This document shows, in pieces, positions 1-5,344 of a stretch of 5,607 nt of DNA (the stretch's first letter is position 1; every line of letters starts with the position of its first letter). This DNA comes from a bacterium (lineage in GTDB: Bacteria; Planctomycetota; JACOTG01; JAUIME01): contig JAUIME010000375.1 in the NCBI GenBank assembly GCA_030433195.1, positions 1 to 5,607 of the forward strand, read 5' to 3'. The notes below the pieces were generated by a model. The model was not told where the DNA came from. It ran no database searches and saw only the letters and a list, made by a program, of their open reading frames with translations. A program made the translations under genes and the position numbers.

Positions 1-588
1 GTCGGGGTGGTCGATGCGCAGGATGCCCATGTTGGCGCCGCGCCGGAACGCACCCTGCTGGATCGCGTTCGTGACGCCCGACAGCATGCGCAGGAACGAC
101 AGCGGCCCTTCGGTCGTGCCGCCCGACGAGCGAACGATCGAGCCGGCCGGACGCAGCCGCGACAGATCGATGCCCGTGCCGCCGCCCGCGCGCTGCACGA
201 GCGCGATCTGGCGTGCGGTTTCCATGATGTCGGGGATGGAGTCTTCGAGCGGCAGCACGAAGCACGCCGACAGCATGCCGAGCTGGCGTCCCGCGTTCAT
301 GAGCGTCGGCGAGTTCGGCATGAACTTGCACTCGGCCATCATCGCGTAGAACGCGTCTTCGACCTCGCGCCGCGCATCGACGCTGAGGCCCCAGTTCTCT
401 TCGACGGCCGCGATGGCGCGCGCCACGCGCCGGAACAGCCCGTCCGGCCGCTCGATGACGGCGCCCGTCTCGTCTCGGTCGAGATACCGATTGCGCAGCA
501 CCTCGAGCGCGTTGTCACTGAGCCTCAGCGGATCGGTGCCTTGGCCGCCTTCGGTCGGGTTCTCTACGACTCCGGATTGTCGGATCAC
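1..588 (-). CDS. nrdJ: Class II (B12-dependent) ribonucleotide reductase, N-terminal 196 residues, cut by left edge
   Basis: Reading the minus strand from 588 to 1 gives 196 uninterrupted codons that run off the left edge. The product reduces ribonucleotides to deoxyribonucleotides in the cytoplasm, using adenosylcobalamin to generate the active-site radical. Visible family marks are the N-terminal block LSDNALEVLRNRYL (residues 23-36), KFMPNSPTLMNAG (88-100), LSACFVLPLEDS (106-117), RAGGGTGIDLSRLRP (133-147) and RRGANMGILRIDHPD (182-196). Cys109 in the SACFVLP block is the first of the redox cysteine pair; the partner and the thiyl-radical cysteine lie outside the window. The protein enters the reductase fold directly, with no N-terminal ATP-cone, so overall activity regulation by ATP/dATP at this end is not expected. 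The start is GTG at 588-586, preceded by a strong purine-rich ribosome binding site. No NrdR box and no cobalamin riboswitch core was recognised upstream. The SACFVLP/GGGTG/RRGANMG combination fits class II better than class I NrdA. Confidence 0.93.
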   Translation of the reverse strand, partial: MIRQSGVVENPTEGGQGTDPLRLSDNALEVLRNRYLDRDETGAVIERPDGLFRRVARAIAAVEENWGLSVDARREVEDAFYAMMAECKFMPNSPTLMNAGRQLGMLSACFVLPLEDSIPDIMETARQIALVQRAGGGTGIDLSRLRPAGSIVRSSGGTTEGPLSFLRMLSGVTNAIQQGAFRRGANMGILRIDHPD

Positions 589-593
589 GTCTG

Positions 594-600
594 CCTCCCC
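594..600 (-). promoter_or_regulatory. Ribosome binding site of nrdJ
   Basis: On the minus strand GGGGAGG lies five bases before the GTG at 588-586. It is a strong Shine-Dalgarno match at good spacing. It decides the start, because no competing ATG lies nearby in frame. Confidence 0.75.
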
Positions 601-719
601 ATTGCTCGCCCGCGCGGGAGCCCCGTCCCGCGCAAACCCGCTCTTCGGCCGCGACGTCACCCCTGTCGATGCGCGACCCGTCGTATCCTTGCCGATGGCG
701 CCCCGGACCTACCGTTGCC

Positions 720-753
720 GCGAGACGGTCGCTCTTGCGAACGACCGTCTCGC
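720..753. repeat. Perfect 12-bp inverted repeat (hairpin) upstream of nrdJ
   Basis: CGAGACGGTCG (721-731) and CGACCGTCTCG (742-752) are exact reverse complements. The G720/C753 pair extends the stem to 12 bp around a 10-base loop. It lies about 130 bp upstream of the nrdJ start. There is no T-run on either side, so it is not a normal intrinsic terminator. It could be a hairpin in the nrdJ leader RNA or an operator. ACGGTC recurs at 761-766 and could pair with GACCGT (743-748) instead, so two mutually exclusive folds are possible. Confidence 0.5.
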
Positions 754-878
754 CGAAACGACGGTCCTGTCCAATGCCCGTAGTCGAGCGATCGGCTCCC
801 GTTCGTCGTCGTCGGTCGGCCGTCACGTCCCGCGGGGGCCGGTGCGATGCGTGACCGGTTGCGGGGCGGCAGGGACCG

Positions 879-896
879 TCGCCGACGCGTCGGCGA
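879..896. repeat. 18-bp perfect palindrome in the divergent intergenic region
   Basis: TCGCCGACGCGTCGGCGA is an uninterrupted self-complementary sequence. It is flanked by a direct repeat, CGTGACCG, at 850-857 and 909-916, and by complementary CGATGC (845-850) and GCATCG (905-910). A dimeric repressor or activator could bind such a site, though high GC makes palindromes easier to get by chance. It lies about 290 bp from the nrdJ start and 500 bp from the POT start. No regulator is encoded in the window. Confidence 0.4.
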
Positions 897-1318
897 TCTC
901 GCGTGCATCGTGACCGCTCGTTCCCACGTTCGCGCGGCTGACCCCTCGTCCGAAACGCGGATACCGCCTCCAGCGTCGACGAAGAACCGCCGACTCCGAA
1001 CAGAGGGATACCCCGGAAGAATTGCAGACCGTACGAATCGCTTGCCGAGGTGTCTGGCGGAATGCGCCTTGCGTGACTTCCGCGACACCGCGCACAAAGA
1101 AGTGAGTGTTGCAGACGCCAAAGCGATGCGCGTGGTGTCGCGCGAGCTTCGCGTCCCCGCCCTCGAGCCATCACGAGCCGACGCGATTCGCGTGACTCGA
1201 ACCACAAGGAAACCGAAAAAGCGGTCAGTCGTCAACCGTCCGGAGCGAAACTCTCCGAAAACTGCGCGAGACGTCGCGAAAACGTGGTTTGCGAGACGCC
1301 CTGTAGTGTCTCCGAGCA

Positions 1319-1347
1319 TTGACTTTGCATCGGCGACCGGGTAAACC
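1319..1347 (+). promoter_or_regulatory. Candidate sigma70-type promoter of first POT gene
   Basis: TTGACT (1319-1324) matches five of six bases of the -35 consensus. A 17-base spacer leads to TAAACC (1342-1347), a weak -10 box matching three of six. Transcription would start near 1354, leaving a leader of about 45 bases before the ATG. The position and spacing are right; the poor -10 keeps confidence moderate. Confidence 0.4.
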
Positions 1348-1382
1348 ATGCCCTTCCCGTAGCAAGCCGGTCCCACGCATCT

Positions 1383-1388
1383 GAGGAG
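1383..1388 (+). promoter_or_regulatory. Ribosome binding site of first POT gene
   Basis: GAGGAG lies nine bases before the ATG at 1398. This favours that start over the internal ATGs that follow. Confidence 0.7.
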
Positions 1389-1397
1389 ACGTCACGA

Positions 1398-2885
1398 ATG
1401 AGTGATGCGGCGAAAAGCCACGAGTTCATCCCGCCCCCCGCAGGCGAAGTCCTCGGCCATCCGAAGGCCCTTTGGAACCTGTTCGGCGCCGAGTTCTGGG
1501 AGCGGTTCTGCTACTACGGAATGCGCGCGATCCTCGGGGTCTACGTGGCAGAGACGTTCTTCGACAACCTCGGGGACGGCGCCGAAGCGGAGGCGAGTCT
1601 CACCTACGGTGGCTTCACGGCGATGGTCTACATGACCGGGATTCTCGGCGGTTACGTCGCCGACCGGATCCTCGGCTACCAACGCTCGATCATGCTCGGC
1701 GGCGCGCTCATGGCCGCGGGGATGTTCATGCTCCTCGCACCGAGTCTCGAGATTTTCCTCATGGGGCTCGCGGTGATGATCGTCGGCAACGGGCTCTTCA
1801 AGCCGAACATCTCGACGATGGTCGGCAAGCTCTACGCACCGGGCGACGCCCGCCGCGACTCGGGCTTCACGATCTTCTACATGGGGATCAACCTCGGGGC
1901 GCTCCTCGCCCCGCTCGTGATCGCGACGCTGATCATCGAGACGCTCGGGCTCGATTACAAGTTCGGCTTCCTCACGGCCGGCGTCGGCATGATCTTCGGG
2001 ATCATGGTGTTCCACATGCTGCGAGGCTGGCTCGGCCATGTCGGACGGCCGGACGAGAGCCAGGCGGGGATGGCGCCCGTTCTCAAGGTGCTGGTCGGCG
2101 CGTTGCTGATGGCGATTCCCGCGTACTTCCTGCTCTCCAAGAGCGACGTGCTCGGCCTCATCCTGTCGATCATGATGGTCGGCCTCGTCGCGTACTTCGT
2201 CTACAGCGGCGTTCAGAGCGGACAGAAGGAGCAGCTCCACCGCTACATCGCGATGATCATTCTGTTCATCGCGAACATGGGCTTCTGGGCGCTCTTCGAG
2301 CAGGCCGGCTCGTCGCTGAACTTCTTCGCGCGCGACTTCGTCCAGATGCCCGGGGGAGCGAACTTCATCCTCTTCCAGTCGGCGAACCCGGTCTTCATCG
2401 TGGCGCTGGCGCCGCTGTTCGCGGCACTGTGGCCGAGGCTCGGCAAGATGAACCCCTCGATCCCGATGAAGTTCTCGTTCGGGCTGCTCGGAGTGGGGGT
2501 CGGCTTCTACGTGCTCGTCTTCGCGATCAACAACATGGGCGGCGCCGAGCGCGTGAGCTGGGTCTTCCTGACGCTGACCTACCTCATCCACACGATGGGC
2601 GAGCTGTGCCTGTCGCCGATCGGGCTCTCGATGGTGACGAAGCTCGCGCGGCCCAAGGAGACGGGTCTCGCGATGGGCGGCTGGTTCCTCTCGATCGCGA
2701 CCGCCAACTACGTCGCAGGTCGTATCGCGTCGGCCGCGGCCGGTGGCGGGGGTGAAGGAGAGGCCGGTTCGATCGACGGCTACCTCGAGGTGTTCAACCA
2801 GCTCTTCATCGGCGGCGTCATCATCGCGGCCGTGTTCTTCGTGGCCTCGCCGCTGGTCAACCGCCTCATGCACGGCGTGAAGTAG
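1398..2885 (+). CDS. Proton-coupled oligopeptide transporter, POT/PTR family (canonical type)
   Basis: A 495-residue inner-membrane protein of normal bacterial POT length, predicted to import di- and tripeptides with protons. TM1 carries EFWERFCYYGMRAIL, containing the ExxER proton-coupling motif (E32, E35, R36), Tyr39/Tyr40 and Arg43. GGYVADRILGYQR (84-96) and FYMGINLGALLAP (160-172) are the two classical PTR2 signatures, and FKPNIS (134-139) supplies the TM4 lysine, K135. Hydrophobic stretches at about 228-246 and 251-270 fit the two extra helices (HA/HB) between the six-helix bundles, giving 14 helices. TM7 has WALFEQAGSSLN with E301; TM10 has GELCLSPIGLS with E402. Every residue I associate with coupling in PepT-type structures (ExxER, R33/E300 and K126/E400 equivalents) is present, so it should be functional. 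The exact peptide preference cannot be read. It starts at an ATG behind a good ribosome binding site, ends in TAG, and is followed by an intrinsic terminator. Confidence 0.95.
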   Translation: MSDAAKSHEFIPPPAGEVLGHPKALWNLFGAEFWERFCYYGMRAILGVYVAETFFDNLGDGAEAEASLTYGGFTAMVYMTGILGGYVADRILGYQRSIMLGGALMAAGMFMLLAPSLEIFLMGLAVMIVGNGLFKPNISTMVGKLYAPGDARRDSGFTIFYMGINLGALLAPLVIATLIIETLGLDYKFGFLTAGVGMIFGIMVFHMLRGWLGHVGRPDESQAGMAPVLKVLVGALLMAIPAYFLLSKSDVLGLILSIMMVGLVAYFVYSGVQSGQKEQLHRYIAMIILFIANMGFWALFEQAGSSLNFFARDFVQMPGGANFILFQSANPVFIVALAPLFAALWPRLGKMNPSIPMKFSFGLLGVGVGFYVLVFAINNMGGAERVSWVFLTLTYLIHTMGELCLSPIGLSMVTKLARPKETGLAMGGWFLSIATANYVAGRIASAAAGGGGEGEAGSIDGYLEVFNQLFIGGVIIAAVFFVASPLVNRLMHGVK

Positions 2886-2891
2886 CGACCC

Positions 2892-2906
2892 GGTCGAGTC
2901 TCGACC
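2892..2906. repeat. Short palindrome just after first POT gene
   Basis: GGTCGAGTCTCGACC is symmetric about a single central T, seven bases after the stop codon. As RNA it would form a five-bp stem with a five-base loop. It may help protect the 3' end or be chance; the true terminator follows 20 bases later. Confidence 0.3.
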
Positions 2907-2926
2907 CCACGACACGAAACGAAACC

Positions 2927-2965
2927 ACGGGCAGGCGATCCGACAACGGATCGGCTGCCCGTTTT
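2927..2965 (+). terminator. Intrinsic (rho-independent) terminator of first POT gene
   Basis: CGGGCAG (2928-2934) pairs with CTGCCCG (2955-2961), and CGATCCG (2936-2942) pairs with CGGATCG (2947-2953). A single G/G mismatch separates the two stems, and the loop is ACAA. A2927 and T2962 can add one pair. The stem ends in TTTT (2962-2965). It starts 42 bases after the stop codon, so transcription of the first POT gene probably ends here and does not run into the second. Confidence 0.88.
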
Positions 2966-3039
2966 CGATTCGGCCTCGGCGCGATCCGGCCTCGCGGTTC
3001 CGATCACTCGCGCGTGCCCCCACGAATGTTCCCGACCCC

Positions 3040-3068
3040 TTCTCAGAGTCGCCCGAGGCGGGTATCCT
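3040..3068 (+). promoter_or_regulatory. Candidate promoter of second POT gene
   Basis: TTCTCA (3040-3045), a 17-base spacer and TATCCT (3063-3068) form a sigma70-type arrangement. The -35 box matches four of six bases, and the -10 has the TAnnnT form. Transcription would start near 3075 and give a leader of about 98 bases. The position just downstream of the preceding terminator supports it. Confidence 0.45.
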
Positions 3069-3116
3069 GGGCGCCGCTCGGCGCGGGCGATGTGCCGACA
3101 TTTCTTTCAAACGGTC

Positions 3117-3149
3117 CGGCTCCTGGTCCGCGGTCGCGGACTCGAGCCG
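3117..3149 (+). promoter_or_regulatory. Two-part stem-loop in the leader of second POT gene
   Basis: CGGCTC (3117-3122) pairs with GAGCCG (3144-3149), and inside it GTCCGC (3126-3131) pairs with GCGGAC (3136-3141) around the loop GGTC; a G-U pair can extend the inner stem. A small internal loop separates the two stems. The structure ends seven bases before the AAGGA ribosome binding site (3156-3160) and has no T-run. It could modulate translation or mRNA stability. No known riboswitch class was recognised. Confidence 0.4.
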
Positions 3150-3172
3150 TCGGCGAAGGAACGGGGTGAATC

Positions 3173-5170
3173 GTGACAGGACTCGTGACACTGGGCGTCG
3201 TGTTCGCCATCGTCGCCTGCTTCGCCGCGCTGGCGGGCATCAAACATCCCAAGGGGCTCATCCGGCTCTACTTCATCGAGATGTGGGAGCGCCTGGGCTT
3301 CTACACGATGGTCGGGATCCTGCTCCTTTACACGATCGACCGTGAGAGCGGGGGCCTCGGCCTGACGCAGGTCGTCGGGAACGAGATCTACGGCTTGTAT
3401 CTCGCGTTCGTCTACTTCACTCCCTACCTGGGTGGGATTGCCGCAGACCGCTTCCTGGGATATCGCCGCGCCGTTTTGATCGGTGGCTTGTTCTTCGTCG
3501 CCGGCTACTTCCTCATGAGTATCTACGGCCGGATTCCGTTCGTTTCGGGGCTCGTCTGCCTGTGCATCGGGAACGGCTTGTTCAAGCCGAACATCTCGGT
3601 GATGGTCGGGAACCTCTACGAGCCGGGCGACAAGCGCCGCGACGCGGGGTTCAACATCTTCTACATGGGGATCAACATCGGAGCGTTCTTCGCGAACTAC
3701 CTCGCGGCTTCGTTGCGTAACGATTTCGGTTGGTCCGCCGTATTCAAGGGAGCGTCTGCGGGCATGGCGCTCGGAGTGTTGATTCTGATCGTCAGTTGGA
3801 GGGTGCTCGCGAAGGCCGATCGACCGCCGGAGAGCGATCCCGAGGACGTCAGCGTCGCGGAGATGTTCAAGACGATTCTGTTGCCCGCGTTCACGTTCGG
3901 GATCATCGGGTACGTCCTGGCGAACAACTTCCTCCCGGAGAGCATTCCGCTTCGCCCCGCGGTCTGTGGTTTCCTCGCCGGGATGGTGCCGATCGTCGTG
4001 TTCTTCATTCGGCTGGGGACGAAAGCGCGCCCCGAAGAGAAGCCCGGCCTGCTCTCGCTGTTACCGATCTATGTGGCGGGCGGCACGTTCTTCATGGTGT
4101 TGCATCTCAATGGCAGCGCGATGACGAGCTGGGCCAAGTTCAATACGAATCGCGCGCTCGGATGGGTGCCGGGGAGTTTCACCGAGGATGCCTATCCCGA
4201 CTACTACAAGAACGCGTCGCCGGACGATCCGCGACCGAATCGCCAGTCGTTCCTCGTCGTCGATTCGTTGGACGTCGCGAGCATGTTCGGGCAGCGTCGC
4301 ATCGACCCCGCGTCGGTCGAAGCGATCACGGCTGCGGCTCCCGATGGCGTTCGCATCCTCGAGCTCGGTGAAGAGGATGTCGACGTGGACGAGGATGCGT
4401 CGAAGAGGTGGGGCGTCGACGTCTATCCCGAGGTGACGGTCGAGTCGACGACCGATTCCCACGGCGTGACGTCACGGACGGTCACGACACCGCCGGGTGC
4501 GGTGAGCGAACGGCGCGTGATGGTCGTCCGCGACATCGGCGGCGAGAGCGTGCCGCTGTTCGTCACGGATCAGGAGACCTTCGACGATCTCTACGAGGGC
4601 TATCGCGAGAAACACGGCAAGGACCCCGAGGAACTGCCACCCGGTGAGTACATGCAGGTCGCGAACTCCGAGCTGTTCCAGTCGCTGAATGCGTTGTTCG
4701 TCGTTGCGTTCACGCCGCTCGTGATCTTGCTGTTCTCGTGGCTCGATCGGAAGGGTTTCGACTTCTCGACGGCGCGCAAGATCTTCGTCGGGCTCGTGAT
4801 GACGATGGCGTCGTTGCTCGTGATGGTGTTGGCGGCGGTGATGTCCGACCACGGGGATCACAAGGTGTCGTTCTTCTGGTTGGTCGGGTTCTATGCGGTG
4901 CTGACCGCCGGCGAACTCTGTCTGTCGCCGATGGCGCTGTCGCTCGTGACGAAGTTGTCGCCGAGACGGCTCGTCGGTCTCACGATGGGGGGGTGGTTCC
5001 TCGCGACGGCGTTCGGCAACAACTTCTCGGGCTTCTTCGGCGGGCTTCAGTCGCAGATGGCGCCGACGGCGTTCTTCCTGTTGCTGTCGGGGATCACGGC
5101 GGCCGTGGCGCTCTTCATCTTGGCGCTCTTGCCGAAGCTCGACCGAGCGATCAAACAGTACGGGGCGTAG
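3173..5170 (+). CDS. Divergent POT/PTR-family transporter with large TM7-TM8 loop domain
   Basis: A 665-residue membrane protein, about 170 longer than typical bacterial POT transporters. Family marks are HPKGL (25-29), EMWERLGFY with ExxER (E36, E39, R40), GGIAADRFLGYRR (87-99), GNGLFKPNIS (133-142, K138), FYMGINIGAF (163-172) and GELCLSPMALSLVTK (580-594, E581). The role should be proton-driven solute, probably peptide, uptake. Three things are odd. The TM1 arginine (R43 in the upstream paralogue) is Val47 here, and the TM7 glutamate (E301) aligns with His311, so that salt bridge is absent. About 166 extra residues, largely hydrophilic and acidic, lie between TM7 and TM8. Residues 3-22 form an extra hydrophobic segment before the usual cytosolic HPKGL start. 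GTG at 3173 was chosen because of GGGGTGA and AAGGA just upstream; GTG codons at 3185 and 3200 are weaker alternatives, and no in-frame ATG precedes TM1. Paralogous to its upstream neighbour but clearly diverged; substrate unknown. Confidence 0.9.
   Translation: MTGLVTLGVVFAIVACFAALAGIKHPKGLIRLYFIEMWERLGFYTMVGILLLYTIDRESGGLGLTQVVGNEIYGLYLAFVYFTPYLGGIAADRFLGYRRAVLIGGLFFVAGYFLMSIYGRIPFVSGLVCLCIGNGLFKPNISVMVGNLYEPGDKRRDAGFNIFYMGINIGAFFANYLAASLRNDFGWSAVFKGASAGMALGVLILIVSWRVLAKADRPPESDPEDVSVAEMFKTILLPAFTFGIIGYVLANNFLPESIPLRPAVCGFLAGMVPIVVFFIRLGTKARPEEKPGLLSLLPIYVAGGTFFMVLHLNGSAMTSWAKFNTNRALGWVPGSFTEDAYPDYYKNASPDDPRPNRQSFLVVDSLDVASMFGQRRIDPASVEAITAAAPDGVRILELGEEDVDVDEDASKRWGVDVYPEVTVESTTDSHGVTSRTVTTPPGAVSERRVMVVRDIGGESVPLFVTDQETFDDLYEGYREKHGKDPEELPPGEYMQVANSELFQSLNALFVVAFTPLVILLFSWLDRKGFDFSTARKIFVGLVMTMASLLVMVLAAVMSDHGDHKVSFFWLVGFYAVLTAGELCLSPMALSLVTKLSPRRLVGLTMGGWFLATAFGNNFSGFFGGLQSQMAPTAFFLLLSGITAAVALFILALLPKLDRAIKQYGA
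4145..4666 (+). other. Inserted soluble domain within second POT protein (residues about 325-498)
   Basis: In the upstream paralogue the TM7 'GSS' and TM8 'FQSAN' motifs are 22 residues apart. Here 'GSA' (314-316) and 'FQSLN' (502-506) are 188 apart. The intervening sequence has no hydrophobic helix and is rich in Asp and Glu, for example LGEEDVDVDEDA (398-409). It has alternating beta-like stretches (VDVYPEVTVEST, RRVMVVRD) and a charged helical patch (ETFDDLYEGYREKHGK). With standard POT topology the TM7-TM8 loop faces the periplasm or outside. Animal PepT1 and PepT2 carry their large external domain between TM9 and TM10, so this is a different insertion point. I do not recognise the fold. 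Confidence 0.7.
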
Positions 5171-5194
5171 ATTCGCTTCGCCTCGCATCGAAAC

Positions 5195-5237
5195 ACACTG
5201 CGAGAAGGGTCCGTAGGACAGGGCGAGAAAGCAGTGT
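5195..5237. repeat. Inverted repeat with internal hairpin after second POT gene
   Basis: ACACTGC (5195-5201) and GCAGTGT (5231-5237) are exact complements. Between them GTCC (5209-5212) and GGAC (5216-5219) form a small hairpin. Two direct copies of GCGAGAA (5200-5206 and 5223-5229) face each other as a purine-rich internal loop. It begins 25 bases after the stop codon. It may be a 3'-end RNA structure; no known family was recognised. Confidence 0.35.
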
Positions 5238-5238
5238 C

Positions 5239-5276
5239 GAGATCGCCTTCCGGGCGTCGTTCCGGGAGGCGATCTC
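5239..5276 (+). terminator. Strong 16-bp hairpin without U-tract, possible terminator of second POT gene
   Basis: GAGATCGCCT (5239-5248) pairs exactly with AGGCGATCTC (5267-5276). The stem continues inward through T-G, four C/G pairs and a G-T pair to a six-base loop (CGTCGT). The bases after it are TGCTCCGG, so the U-tract of a classical intrinsic terminator is missing. It is the only strong hairpin between the second POT gene and the CDF gene, so it may act as a U-less terminator, a 3'-end stabiliser, or with help from Rho. Confidence 0.45.
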
Positions 5277-5328
5277 TGCTCCGGTGAAGCCCCCGTGATC
5301 GCACGCGTGGCGGTGCGGCGGGCTGTGG

Positions 5329-5334
5329 TAGGAT
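5329..5334 (+). promoter_or_regulatory. Candidate extended -10 box of CDF gene
   Basis: TGGTAGGAT (5326-5334) fits the TGnTAnnnT extended -10 form, with TAGGAT at 5329-5334. No clear -35 lies 16-18 bases upstream. Transcription would start around 5341, only a few bases before the ATG at 5345, predicting a near-leaderless mRNA. The same bases could instead act as a weak ribosome binding site (AGGA, 11 bases before ATG). Confidence 0.35.
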
Positions 5335-5344
5335 CGTCGACCTC

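Larger units (their letters stand above)
589..1397. other. Long divergent intergenic region between nrdJ and first POT gene
   Basis: About 810 bp separate the two divergently transcribed genes. Several frames are open here on both strands, but they read as arginine- and serine-rich strings with no recognisable motif or hydrophobic pattern, and none has a good ribosome binding site. That is typical of open frames arising by chance in high-GC DNA. The stretch must hold the promoters of both flanking genes. It also contains a 12-bp hairpin and an 18-bp palindrome, listed separately. I found no tRNA, cobalamin riboswitch core (no GCCACTG-type B12 box on the minus strand), NrdR-type box, terminator with U-tract or mobile-element end. 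A diverged small gene or an unknown small RNA cannot be excluded. Confidence 0.6.

Noticed and set aside
589..900. Cobalamin riboswitch or NrdR box controlling nrdJ
   Set aside because: Both are known controls of reductase genes, so I looked for them. No B12-box-like GCCACTG and no ACACnATATnnnGTGT-type site is present on the minus strand.
695..913. Short plus-strand ORF of 72 codons starting at ATG 695, just after TATCCT at 684-689
   Set aside because: The -10-like box is too close to the ATG to place the transcription start at or before it, there is no -35 or ribosome binding site, and the product is Arg/Ser-rich. The hairpin at 720-753 lies inside it.
1191..1206. T-loop-like GGTTCGAGTC on the minus strand suggesting a tRNA
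   Set aside because: The flanking bases do not form a five-pair T stem, and no acceptor, D or anticodon arms can be built around it.
657..1376. 239-codon minus-strand open frame in the long intergenic region
   Set aside because: No ribosome binding site or family motif was recognised; the second half is a low-complexity Arg/Ser string. Other frames of the same stretch are open too, as expected by chance at this GC content.
1392..3191. 599-codon open frame on the minus strand, antisense to the first POT gene
   Set aside because: Its product is an Asp/Glu/His/Arg-rich string without domains, antisense to a gene with clear family motifs. It also crosses the terminator and promoter region. It is a high-GC antisense artefact.
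3209..3220. Lipobox-like IVAC (residues 13-16) or AxA signal-peptidase site in the N-terminus of the second POT protein
   Set aside because: There is no positively charged n-region before the hydrophobic stretch, and cleavage would leave the HPKGL start of TM1 on the wrong side of the membrane for POT topology.
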